A stretch of DNA of 10,166 nt. Origin: an uncultured Pseudomonadota bacterium. GTDB lineage: Bacteria > Lernaellota > Lernaellaia > Lernaellales > Lernaellaceae. The notes beneath the pieces are model-generated. The model was not told the DNA's origin and made no database searches. It saw only the letters and a list, made by a program, of their open reading frames with translations. Position numbers and translations under genes: made by a program. Positions 1-6,311 of this stretch are shown here, in pieces. Position 1 is the first letter of the stretch, and each line of letters starts with the position of its first letter. The stretch is taken from the NCBI GenBank assembly GCA_937967875.1, contig CALBTQ010000583.1, positions 1-10,166 on the forward strand. The letters run 5' to 3'.

Positions 1-194
1 TCATCGTCGGTGGTGTCGTCGTCGACCGTATCGTCGTCGGTCGTATCGTCGTCGATGAGCATTTCATCGTCGTCGCCGTGCAAGCTGCTGTCATCGTCAT
101 CGTCATCGCAGGAGCAGGCGAAGCCGGTTACGGTCAGGGTAAGGAGAAGCATGAGGAAGAACACACTTCGGGCGTTAGGAATTTTCCGACCCAT
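1..194 (-). CDS. Asp-rich lipoprotein, N-terminal part (runs off the window)
   Basis: The first 64 residues are visible and the 3' end lies outside the window. The start is a basic n-region (MGRK, Arg9), then a hydrophobic stretch at residues 11-23, then Gly-Phe-Ala-Cys at 24-27 with a second Cys at 29. This reads as a lipoprotein signal with a slightly atypical lipobox (Gly instead of Leu at -3). Ser at +2 would favour the outer membrane if the E. coli Lol rule holds here. After Cys29 come six Asp, then DDDE, then DDDTT, DDDTV and DDDTT units, so the mature protein starts with an acidic spacer of at least 35 residues. No functional domain is visible. An AGGAG at about 200-204 lies about 6 nt before the ATG and supports the start. 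The gene has its own promoter and is separated from the radical SAM gene by 62 bp. The poly-Asp style matches the tail of the protease at the other end of the window. Confidence 0.8.
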   Translation of the reverse strand, partial: MGRKIPNARSVFFLMLLLTLTVTGFACSCDDDDDDSSLHGDDDEMLIDDDTTDDDTVDDDTTDD

Positions 195-224
195 TTTTTC
201 TCCTGCGCCCCCAAGTGACGATTC

Positions 225-252
225 ACCATATCATGGTTATTTGGGATGTCAA
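225..252 (-). promoter_or_regulatory. sigma70-type promoter of the lipoprotein gene
   Basis: On the minus strand a perfect -35 TTGACA (247-252) is followed by a 16-nt spacer and TATGGT (225-230) as -10. Transcription would start near 218, about 24 nt before the ATG. The -35 lies only a few bases past the stop codon of the radical SAM gene, so the lipoprotein can be transcribed independently. The palindrome ACCAT-ATC-ATGGT (225-237) covers the -10 and could be an operator. Confidence 0.6.
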
Positions 253-256
253 GTTT

Positions 257-1684
257 TTAGGCGCGGCGGCTGAGCAGGAAACGGCGCAGGAAACTCCACG
301 CGGCGCGCCACAGCAACGGCCGACCCGACGGCTCGCGCAGGCGGCGCAGGTAATGGGCGATGATGCGCGGGCGCAGATAGAATCTGCGGTAGAGCTTGCG
401 GCGGAATTGGCGCAGGCAGGGTGCGGTCAGATCGCGCGGCACGAAGACCACTTCGTGCTCGCTCATCTGGCGGTGATCGCCGATGATGTCGCCGTGATTT
501 TCGGCGTCGGCGGCCAGCTCGGTGTTGGGGAAGGGCGTGTAGAAGCTGATCATTACGTCGTCCAGCGGCGCTTTGAGCAGAAAGTCGCGCGTGGCTGCGA
601 GCGTCTGGCGCGTTTCGCCGGGCACGCCGAGCATGATGAAGGCCTTGGTCGAGATGCCCACCTTGCGCACGGCGGCGACCGCTTCAAGCGCCTGCTCGAC
701 GGTCGTGCCTTTGCCGAGGGTGCGCAGCAGGTCGTCATTGCCCGACTCGATGCCGAAGGCCGCCTGCCAGCATCCGGCCTCGGCCAGTTCGCGCAGGGTG
801 AACTCCTGCAATTTCTGATCGACGCGTCCCTGGCAGGAGAACGAGAGCGGCAGGCCCGAGCGTTTGATCGAACGGCACAGCTCGACCAGGCGCCCTTCGT
901 CGATGAAAAGGCTTTCGTCGTGGAAGGCGAAATCGACGATCGAGTGATGGCGATAGAGGTGTTCCATCATCGTGAACACATGCCCGGCGCTGTGGGCGCG
1001 CAGGCGCCGGCCGAAGACGCTGTTGTCGCAAAAGGTGCAGCGATAGGGGCAGCCGCGCGCGGTGAACAGAATCGTCGAGGGCAGACGATACACTGACTGC
1101 GGGCTGGGATGATAATGCGCGGCGAGCTCCGGCAGCAGATCCCACGCGGGCAGGGGCAGCTTGTCCAGGTCTTTGATCAACGGGCGCGATTTGCTGTAGC
1201 GCACGACGCCGCCGTCGCGGTAGGCGACGCCGGGCACCGCGCCGGGTTCGCCGTGATGTTCGACCTCGCTGAAAATTTCCACGGCGGTGACTTCGCCCTC
1301 GCCGAGCACGAGGTAGTCGATCGAGCGGTAGGTGTCCAGCACCGCTTCGGGCATCGCGGTGGCGTGCGCGCCGCCGACCACGACCACGCAATCGGGCGCG
1401 AGCAGTTTCACTTTCGCGGCGATTTGCGCGGCGATGTGGATCGAGATCGTCGTGGCGGTCAGGCCGCAGACGAGCGGTTGTTCGTCGGCGACGGCGCGGG
1501 CCGTGGCTTCGATGTCGTACCCGTGCACGTTGGCGTCGATGATCGCCGTGTCGATGTCGCTGTGGCGCAACGAGGCGGCGAGATAGGCCAGGCCGATGTT
1601 GGGCAGGCGGTTGCCGACGTCGGCCAGACGGCCGTAGCGCGCCTGGGCGGAGAGGGGCGGATTGACCAGCACGAAATCGGCCAT
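257..1684 (-). CDS. cobalamin-binding radical SAM enzyme
   Basis: This 475-residue protein has the two-domain layout of the B12-binding radical SAM family (class B methyltransferases and relatives). Residues 1-140 are a Rossmann-like cobalamin-binding domain, with VNPP at 7-10, IIDANVHG at 48-55, VVVGGAHAT at 101-109 and LGEGE at 127-131. A strict DxHxxG base-off motif is not evident, as in many members. The radical SAM core follows, with Cys212-x3-Cys216-x2-Cys219 for the 4Fe-4S cluster, then FGIESGND (310-317) and MLGVPGET (351-358). The C-terminus is basic and Arg-rich (425-475), as is common in this family. Known members methylate or rearrange unactivated carbons in lipids, pigments and natural products; the substrate here cannot be read from sequence. 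The start at 1684 is fixed by GGAGG 6 nt upstream, which lies inside the end of the BtrH-like gene. The same frame stays open through that gene, so automatic callers may report a false 777-residue product. Confidence 0.9.
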   Translation of the reverse strand: MADFVLVNPPLSAQARYGRLADVGNRLPNIGLAYLAASLRHSDIDTAIIDANVHGYDIEATARAVADEQPLVCGLTATTISIHIAAQIAAKVKLLAPDCVVVVGGAHATAMPEAVLDTYRSIDYLVLGEGEVTAVEIFSEVEHHGEPGAVPGVAYRDGGVVRYSKSRPLIKDLDKLPLPAWDLLPELAAHYHPSPQSVYRLPSTILFTARGCPYRCTFCDNSVFGRRLRAHSAGHVFTMMEHLYRHHSIVDFAFHDESLFIDEGRLVELCRSIKRSGLPLSFSCQGRVDQKLQEFTLRELAEAGCWQAAFGIESGNDDLLRTLGKGTTVEQALEAVAAVRKVGISTKAFIMLGVPGETRQTLAATRDFLLKAPLDDVMISFYTPFPNTELAADAENHGDIIGDHRQMSEHEVVFVPRDLTAPCLRQFRRKLYRRFYLRPRIIAHYLRRLREPSGRPLLWRAAWSFLRRFLLSRRA

Positions 1685-1686
1685 CT

Positions 1687-2697
1687 TCAGCCTCCGTCCG
1701 CTTCCGCGCAACGGCATTCGCGCGCGGCGAGGTGGTAATCGCGTTCCCGTTCGTGCACGGTCTGCATGTATCGGGCGGCTTCGTCGAATCCGCGCGGTTC
1801 GTCGTTTTCGGAGACGTCGCGCAGGCACGACGCCAGCTTGGTCCAGGCCGCGGCGACCTCGCGCATGCGGGGCGCCAGGGCGAGCCGCGCGATGTCGGCG
1901 CAATAGAGTTGCACCTGGTCGAGAAAGTCGGCGTACATCGTGCGGAAGGCTCCGCCGCCGGTGCCGCGTTTTTCGATGACCTGATAGGCGAAACGCGCGC
2001 TCCACGACCAGTCGGGCGCCTGCGCCCACTGCTCCAGTTCCGCGGCGGTCTTGGCCAGCCCGGCCAGTCCGAACGTCGGACCGCGATCGTCCAGCAGACG
2101 CGTGGAACAGGCGACGATCGCCGCGGGCACCGCCTGCCGAAGCGGCGTGAGCGTCGCGGGTATCCGCACGTCGTAGAAGTTGTTCTGCAAGATCCACGGC
2201 GGCGCGGTGTGCGTGCGCGCCCTGGTCAGCGAGGCCAGCGGCAGGGTTTGCAGCTCGGGAAATTCGTTGTCGCTGATCGTCGCGGTCTGCGCCTGCTCGT
2301 CGTAACCGACGACCAGCACCTTGTGGCCGCCGAAGTGCGTTTTCGTGCGGTAGTAATCGAGCCAACGGATGTCGACCTGGATCATCGCCGGGCGGCCGGC
2401 GTCGATCTCGTCGCGCACCCAGCGCCAGGCCAGGGCGTCGTCGGCGGTGGTGCGCACGGCGACGGGCACGCCCAGGCGGCGGAAGCAATCGACTTCCAGG
2501 TCGCCCATGCGGCCCATGATGATGCGCGTGGGGCTGAGCGATTCGTCGACCACATAGAAAAAGTCGAGGCCCGCGCCCAAACCCAAGCACATCGCCTCGG
2601 TGATCGCGTGGCCGTGGTGGGCCAGCAACAGGCTGATGGCCGTGGTCGCGCAGTGGTTGCCGGGCGCGTGCCGGAAGTCGGCGAGTCGGTTATTCAT
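1687..2697 (-). CDS. BtrH-like cysteine acyltransferase (BtrH_N / DUF4872 type)
   Basis: This 336-residue protein resembles the BtrH family. BtrH of butirosin biosynthesis is a cysteine acyltransferase that moves an acyl group from a carrier protein to an aminoglycoside. The family signature is clear at the N-terminus: HCATTAISLLLAHHG (15-29), then CLGLGAGLDFFY (37-48). Putative catalytic residues are Cys16, His125 in GGHKVLVVGYD (123-133) and Asp143 in ISDN, which matches a papain/C39-like triad order. Residues from about 190 on are helical and fit the DUF4872-type C-terminal half. The gene ends 2 bp before the radical SAM gene and carries that gene's ribosome-binding site, so the two are almost certainly co-translated. 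The start at 2697 has a modest GGGA upstream. A second ATG at 2701 opens only a three-codon frame (Met-Asn-Glu-stop). No acyl carrier protein or acyl-CoA ligase is present in the window, so donor and acceptor are unknown. The family call is by pattern recognition. Confidence 0.75.
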   Translation of the reverse strand: MNNRLADFRHAPGNHCATTAISLLLAHHGHAITEAMCLGLGAGLDFFYVVDESLSPTRIIMGRMGDLEVDCFRRLGVPVAVRTTADDALAWRWVRDEIDAGRPAMIQVDIRWLDYYRTKTHFGGHKVLVVGYDEQAQTATISDNEFPELQTLPLASLTRARTHTAPPWILQNNFYDVRIPATLTPLRQAVPAAIVACSTRLLDDRGPTFGLAGLAKTAAELEQWAQAPDWSWSARFAYQVIEKRGTGGGAFRTMYADFLDQVQLYCADIARLALAPRMREVAAAWTKLASCLRDVSENDEPRGFDEAARYMQTVHERERDYHLAARECRCAEADGG

Positions 2698-2727
2698 TCA
2701 TTCCCGTTTCGTTGACTGTCGGCAAAG

Positions 2728-2756
2728 AGCATGCATGCCCGACGCACGCGGGTCAA
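2728..2756 (-). promoter_or_regulatory. possible promoter of the BtrH-like/radical SAM unit
   Basis: On the minus strand TTGACC (2751-2756) is followed by a 17-nt spacer and CATGCT (2728-2733), a good -35 with a weak -10. The predicted start is near 2721, about 25 nt before the ATG. It lies just downstream of the minus-strand terminator, as expected for the start of a new transcription unit. The self-complementary GCATGCATGC at 2729-2738 overlaps the -10 and might bind a regulator. Confidence 0.35.
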
Positions 2757-2770
2757 GTCGGAAAGTTCGG

Positions 2771-2804
2771 ATAAATAAAGGAAAGGCCGCCCGCGGGGGC
2801 GGCC
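2771..2804 (-). terminator. intrinsic terminator, minus strand
   Basis: GGCCGCCC (2785-2792) pairs with GGGCGGCC (2797-2804) around a 4-nt loop. On the minus strand the hairpin is followed by TTTCCTTTATTTATC, a broken but clear T-rich tract. It would end transcripts arriving from the DUF3052-like gene and insulate the BtrH-like unit. The T tract is interrupted, so efficiency is uncertain. Confidence 0.55.
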
Positions 2805-3181
2805 CGGTAAGGCGCAAGGTCGGTTAGAAGCGACCGCCGCCGGCTTCATCCGTTGCGGGATTTCGCTTCGCTCAATCGTTTGAACATTAATGCAATGTGG
2901 ACTCAGTCCAAAGGCTTTTGAATTTTCATGATAAGAATTACTTATAATTACATCAAAGAATGTTTTTTACGGCAAAAAATAGGTGACGTTTACAGAAAAT
3001 AGAATGCGCGTCCTAGTCGATTGATAAAGATAAAGCGAAGCGATGGAAGATGTGGAAGAGGCGTTTTGTTGCCAGAGAACTTTTTACCGCTATGAGGGCG
3101 CACCTCTCCTGTGGGGGAGGAGAGATGGCTATGGGCGAGGGATTTCGGCGCGATGGGGAAGGATCGCGCTTGCCGCCGGCT
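2805..3181. other. gene-free interval with an AT-rich island bounded by inverted repeats
   Basis: No convincing gene lies here; the plus-strand reading frames from 3043 and 3050 are non-coding or shadows of the gene at 3182-3580. From about 2879 to 3017 the sequence is markedly AT-rich compared with its surroundings. This island is bounded by TCGCTTCGCT then CAATCG (2863-2878) on the left, and on the right by CGATTG (3018-3023), ten bases, and AGCGAAGCGA (3034-3043), an imperfect inverted repeat. Inside are the small palindrome TGGAC-TCA-GTCCA and a perfect plus-strand TATAAT (2943-2948) with no gene behind it. The island could be a MITE-like remnant or a non-coding RNA locus; I see no transposase. 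Confidence 0.4.
3101..3141. repeat. palindromic dispersed-type repeat
   Basis: CTCTCCT (3104-3110) and AGGAGAG (3118-3124) form a 7-bp stem with a 7-nt loop, followed by a purine-rich ATGGCTATGGGCGAGGG flank. Read on the other strand it has the CCCTCGCCC...CTCTCCT...AGGAGAGG layout of the common extragenic palindromes of environmental bacterial genomes. A relative with CCCTTCTCCC/GGGAGAAGGG arms lies at 10134-10156. It is in the 3' region of the DUF3052-like gene and has no T tract, so it is not an intrinsic terminator. Confidence 0.5.
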
Positions 3182-3580
3182 TTAGTCTTTCAACGGCAGG
3201 ACGAATCCCAGGGTCTGTGTGTCCGCATCCACGGAGCAGATTTTGGTCGATTCCAGATTGGCGCGGGCCACGTCGGAGGCGACCGTTTCGCGCGTGAGAG
3301 TCAACCGTTGCTGGCGCATCTGCTCTTTTTTCGGGAAAAAGAACCACAGTTGTCCGGTTTCGTCGATCGAATCCCTGTAATTGTTGGCCAATTGTGTGGC
3401 GTCGTCCCCTTCCCGCAACCAGATCAGCACCATAGGCACTTTGCCCTTCGGCTTTTCAAAGAGAAATCCCACTTCCGTTCCCATCTCTTTTTCAATGCGT
3501 GCCAGGATCTTGTCGTCGGGATTGACGACCAGGATACGGTCGTTTGGCCAGATGCCTAGTTTTTGCGAAATCGTCTTCAC
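3182..3580 (-). CDS. small DUF3052-like protein
   Basis: This soluble protein of 132 residues has no signal peptide or membrane segment. Its layout resembles the DUF3052 family: an early KLGIWPNDRILVV strand (7-19), a VLIWLREGDD strand-turn (51-60), a GQLWFFFPKKE strand (76-86), then a helix and a last strand from about 100 to 130. The family has no established biochemical function. I chose the GTG at 3580: GGAAGG lies 7 nt upstream of it, whereas the TTG at 3586 would be only 1 nt from that ribosome-binding site. It sits about 110 bp downstream of the SCP2-like gene on the same strand and is probably the last gene of the transketolase unit. The intervening DNA contains a hairpin, a palindrome and a possible 29-residue reading frame that overlaps this start. 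Confidence is good that it is a gene and moderate for the family. Confidence 0.7.
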   Translation of the reverse strand: MKTISQKLGIWPNDRILVVNPDDKILARIEKEMGTEVGFLFEKPKGKVPMVLIWLREGDDATQLANNYRDSIDETGQLWFFFPKKEQMRQQRLTLTRETVASDVARANLESTKICSVDADTQTLGFVLPLKD

Positions 3581-3619
3581 TCGCAAACCTTCCTTTGCTG
3601 CACGTCTCGTGTCTTCATG

Positions 3620-3632
3620 CGAATATTATTCG
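3620..3632. promoter_or_regulatory. palindrome upstream of the DUF3052-like gene
   Basis: CGAATA-T-TATTCG is a 13-bp palindrome with 6-bp arms, about 40 nt before the GTG start. It contains a -10-like TAATAT on the minus strand, but no convincing -35 lies 16-18 nt upstream. It could be an operator or part of an internal promoter; no function is shown. Confidence 0.3.
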
Positions 3633-3682
3633 TCCGCGGCATCATCCCATGATTTTTTTTATTCATTTGTGTAATCGCAGCG

Positions 3683-3708
3683 GGAGGAGCTAGGCCAATA
3701 GCTCCTCC
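3683..3708 (-). promoter_or_regulatory. perfect hairpin spanning the stop codon of the SCP2-like gene
   Basis: GGAGGAGCTA (3683-3692) and TAGCTCCTCC (3699-3708) pair perfectly over 10 bp with a 6-nt loop. The TAG stop (3690-3692) lies within one arm. No T tract follows on either strand, so this is not a standard intrinsic terminator. Possible roles are 3'-end stabilisation or partial attenuation between this gene and the downstream one. Confidence 0.45.
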
Positions 3709-4463
3709 ACGAACTGCATGCGTAAACCGATTTCTTTGGAGTACTCCATCGCGCCTTCGGTGACCACGTAGCCCTTTTTCACTGCATCGACCAACGCGGC
3801 CTTGCTGGTCAGCACCTGGTAGGCGCCTTCGATGTCGCTGAATTTCATCAGCACGAAGGGCCGCCGGCGGGTGTAGACGCCGCGGCCGGATTTGGTTTTG
3901 CCCGCTTTCATGCGCAGATAGGCCGAGGGGCCGCCTTCGCCCTGCACGACCCACTGGTAGATGCGGTCGGGGCTGGTTTTGGTCATTTTGACCATGCCCT
4001 CTTCGCCGGCCTTGTTGAGCTGGGACAGCGCGGTGGTGATCATGTAGATCAGCAGCTTCACTTTGAGCGCACGCTTTTCGGGCTTTTGCGGATCGGCGTT
4101 GGGCATCAGCAGTTTCAGCGACAGCAGCAGCGGCACGGTGCGCGCGATCAGATCGAGCCGGTACAGGCCTTTGACCGCGGCGGGCAGGGCAGGCTTGCCG
4201 CCGAAGAAATCGTTGAGCCCTTGCAGGTTTTTGAAAATGAACGAAACGGTCGGATGCTCATGTTTGCCGCGCTTGACCTCGAGGGCGTCGTTGGCGAATA
4301 CGAGGTGCGCGGCGAGATCCGAATCCTTGCTTTCAAACTGCACCACTCCGGTCATGTTCTTGGTGATCGTGCGCATGATCTTGTCGTCCTCGCGAACGAT
4401 TTTGACCAGAGGCAGCGCGGCGAACAAGAACAGCCGGGCGCGTAATTCATCTCGAGTCGGCAT
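3690..4463 (-). CDS. tandem SCP2-like lipid-carrier protein
   Basis: This is a 257-residue soluble-looking protein. I read two similar alpha/beta halves with the SCP2 (sterol carrier protein 2) style. The first (about 38-110) runs AHLVFANDALEVKRG, then VSFIFKNLQGLNDFFGGK, then ALPAAVKGLYRL. The second (about 170-257) runs AYLRMKAGKTKSGRG, then FVLMKFSDIEGAYQVLTSK, then AALVDAVKKGYVV. Both follow the order strand, Lys/Gly turn, strand, [FK]xxLxG or FSDxxG helix, Ala-rich helix, closing strand. A hydrophobic and basic linker (110-150) joins them. SCP2 domains bind lipids or acyl-CoA in a tunnel; no catalytic residues are evident. The start lies 2 bp after the transketolase C-terminal gene, with GGAGG 13 nt upstream inside that gene, so translation is likely coupled. 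The assignment is by pattern only; a link to the transketolase reaction is not obvious. Confidence 0.6.
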   Translation of the reverse strand: MPTRDELRARLFLFAALPLVKIVREDDKIMRTITKNMTGVVQFESKDSDLAAHLVFANDALEVKRGKHEHPTVSFIFKNLQGLNDFFGGKPALPAAVKGLYRLDLIARTVPLLLSLKLLMPNADPQKPEKRALKVKLLIYMITTALSQLNKAGEEGMVKMTKTSPDRIYQWVVQGEGGPSAYLRMKAGKTKSGRGVYTRRRPFVLMKFSDIEGAYQVLTSKAALVDAVKKGYVVTEGAMEYSKEIGLRMQFVEELLA

Positions 4464-4465
4464 GG

Positions 4466-5476
4466 CTAGATTTCATCCTCCCAGTCTTCGTCGGCTTCGA
4501 AGTCCATCTTCATCACCTGCCCGATCGCCTCGACGATGCCGTCGGCGTCCATCTTGTAATAGTGGAGCAGGTCGTCCGGGTAACCGACGATGGAGAATTC
4601 GTCCTGCAGGCCCAATTTCTTGAGCACGCAGCCTTTGCCCGAAGCGGCGATGACGTCGGCCACGGCGCTGCCCATGCCGCTGTAGACGTTGTGGTCTTCG
4701 ACGGTGATGATGCGCCGGGTTTCCATGACCGCTTCCATGATCGCCTCGACGTCGATCGGCTTGATCGTGTGCAGGTCGAGCACCTTGACCGACAAGCCTT
4801 CGTTGGCGGCCATTTCGGCGGCTTCGACCGCGCCGGGCACGGTGCGGCCGGTGGCGATGACGGTGATGTCGGTGCCTTCGCGCAGTTTGATCGCCTTGCC
4901 GATTTCGAAGTCGAAACTGTCCATGCTCTTGTGCAGGGGCGGTTCGAAGCTGCGGCCGATGCGGATGTACACCGGGCCGTCCCATTCCATGGCGGCGACG
5001 ACCGCGCGGGCGGTTTCGTAGGCGTCGGCCGGGGCGATGACGGTCATGCCGGCCATGGCGCGCATGACGGCGAGGTCTTCGGTGCAATGGTGGGTGGTGC
5101 CCGCCTGCCCGAAGGACGTGCCGCTGTGGGTGGCGATGATCTTCACGTTGCGTTTCTGGTAGCACACGTCGGTGCGCACGTGTTCGGCGCAACGCAGGGC
5201 CGCAAAGGCGGCGAAGGTGGACACGACCGGCAGCAGGCCGGAAGCGGCCATGCCCGAGGCCATGCCGAACAGGTTCATTTCGGCGATGCCGACGTTGAAG
5301 AACCGGTCGGGAAAGTCTTTCTGGAAGCGGCCGATTTTGGTCGAGCCGGCCAGGTCGGCGGTCAGCGCCACGAGATTCTTATATTCATAACCCAGCTTGG
5401 TCAGCACTTCGCCGTAAATTTCGGCTTGGGTCATGTGGTCCGCGTCGTCGATGGTCCAGGTCAATCCCTTAGCCAT
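4466..5476 (-). CDS. transketolase, C-terminal subunit (pyrimidine-binding and C-terminal domains)
   Basis: This 336-residue half carries the transketolase Pyr domain and C-terminal domain. Landmarks are RFFNVGIAEMNLFGMASGMA (58-77), whose Glu66 is the conserved residue that activates the thiamine diphosphate ring; STFAAF (86-91); HSGTSFGQAGTTHHCTEDLAVMR (117-139); and IAPADAYET (147-155). Then comes the C-terminal domain from about 200 on, with ITVIATG, VKVLDLHTIKPID and ITVEDHNVYSGMGS. With the N-terminal subunit it should form the heteromeric enzyme that transfers two-carbon ketol units in the non-oxidative pentose phosphate pathway. The ATG at 5476 overlaps the end of the upstream gene by 8 bp (ATGGCTAA) and has GGAGG 10 nt upstream. 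The C-terminus is unusually acidic (DFEADEDWEDEI). DXS-like enzymes share this fold, but the split arrangement and motifs fit transketolase. Confidence 0.92.
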   Translation of the reverse strand: MAKGLTWTIDDADHMTQAEIYGEVLTKLGYEYKNLVALTADLAGSTKIGRFQKDFPDRFFNVGIAEMNLFGMASGMAASGLLPVVSTFAAFAALRCAEHVRTDVCYQKRNVKIIATHSGTSFGQAGTTHHCTEDLAVMRAMAGMTVIAPADAYETARAVVAAMEWDGPVYIRIGRSFEPPLHKSMDSFDFEIGKAIKLREGTDITVIATGRTVPGAVEAAEMAANEGLSVKVLDLHTIKPIDVEAIMEAVMETRRIITVEDHNVYSGMGSAVADVIAASGKGCVLKKLGLQDEFSIVGYPDDLLHYYKMDADGIVEAIGQVMKMDFEADEDWEDEI

Positions 5477-6311
5477 TTTTGTTCATCCTCCGCAACGAGG
5501 CGAGCGCCTGTTTTTTCATTTCTTCATCCAGCCCGGCGTAGTGCCACTTGGCCAGCCCTTCCATGAAATCGATGCCCTTGCCTTTGATGGTGTTGGCGAT
5601 AATGACGAAAGGTTTTTCCGTTTCCTTGTGCGACTGTTCGACGGCGTCGACGATCTGCTCGAAATCGTGACCGTCGATTTCCACCGCCTTCCAGCCGAAG
5701 GCTTCGAATTTATCCTTGAGCGGCTCGACGCCCATGATTTCCTCGGTCGGGCCGTCGATGCACAGTTTGTTGCGATCCACGAAGGTGGTCATATTGGTTA
5801 CCTTGAAATGCGCCGCGGCCATGATCGCTTCCCAGTTCGGGCCGCCGTGCAGTTCGCCGTCGCCCAGCACGACGTAGGTGTGGTACTTCTTGTTTTGCAG
5901 CCGGGCGGCAATGGCCATGCCGATGCCGATCGACAAACCGTGTCCCAGCGAACCGGTCGAGGCGTCGACGCCTTTGACTTTCAGCCAATCCAGATGCATG
6001 CCGAAGGGGGAGCCGGTTTTGTTGAAGTCCAACAACTCTTTTTTGTCGAAGCAGTCGAGATAGCCCAGGATGACCGCGTGGCCGACGCCGCCGTGGCCCT
6101 TGCTCAGAATGAACCGGTCGCGGGTCGGCAAAAGCGGTTTTTTAGGGTCGAATTTCATGAACTTGTAATACAGTGCCACCATGATGTCCGTCTGGCTCAT
6201 CGCCCCGCCGATATGAGCGCCGCCGCAGGTATAGGTCACCTCGACGATTTGCTCGCGGATGCGCAGCGCCGTTTGTTTGAGTTTCTTCAACTCGGCTGGT
6301 TTCAAGGCCAT
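5469..6311 (-). CDS. transketolase, N-terminal subunit (thiamine diphosphate-binding)
   Basis: This 280-residue half carries the diphosphate-binding domain. Its landmarks are His33 in GGAHIGGAMSQTD (30-42), FILSKGHGG (67-75) with His73, GSLGHGLSIGIGMA (120-133), and the TPP motif from GDGE (150-153) to Asn181 in DRNKL, which binds Mg-diphosphate. TIKGKGIDFME and WHYAG (241-260) are also typical. Length and content match the split transketolases of many bacteria and archaea, in contrast to the single chain of about 660 residues in E. coli. The start at 6311 follows GGGGAAG, a good ribosome-binding site. It is the first gene of the minus-strand unit that continues with the C-terminal subunit and the SCP2-like gene. 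A structured leader lies upstream. Confidence 0.93.
   Translation of the reverse strand: MALKPAELKKLKQTALRIREQIVEVTYTCGGAHIGGAMSQTDIMVALYYKFMKFDPKKPLLPTRDRFILSKGHGGVGHAVILGYLDCFDKKELLDFNKTGSPFGMHLDWLKVKGVDASTGSLGHGLSIGIGMAIAARLQNKKYHTYVVLGDGELHGGPNWEAIMAAAHFKVTNMTTFVDRNKLCIDGPTEEIMGVEPLKDKFEAFGWKAVEIDGHDFEQIVDAVEQSHKETEKPFVIIANTIKGKGIDFMEGLAKWHYAGLDEEMKKQALASLRRMNKNG

Noticed and set aside
215..1096. Plus-strand 293-residue frame opposite the radical SAM gene
   Set aside because: Antisense shadow of a gene with clear motifs; biased composition and no recognisable domain.
257..2590. A single 777-residue minus-strand reading frame
   Set aside because: Its first 302 residues are the BtrH-like gene in another frame, Arg/His/Ala-rich and without domain motifs. 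The real radical SAM gene starts at 1684 with its own GGAGG.
1732..2715. Plus-strand 327-residue frame opposite the BtrH-like gene
   Set aside because: GC-rich antisense shadow with Val/Gly/Arg/His bias.
4562..5566. Plus-strand 334-residue frame opposite transketolase
   Set aside because: Complement of the conserved transketolase gene; Gly/Asp/His-rich shadow composition.
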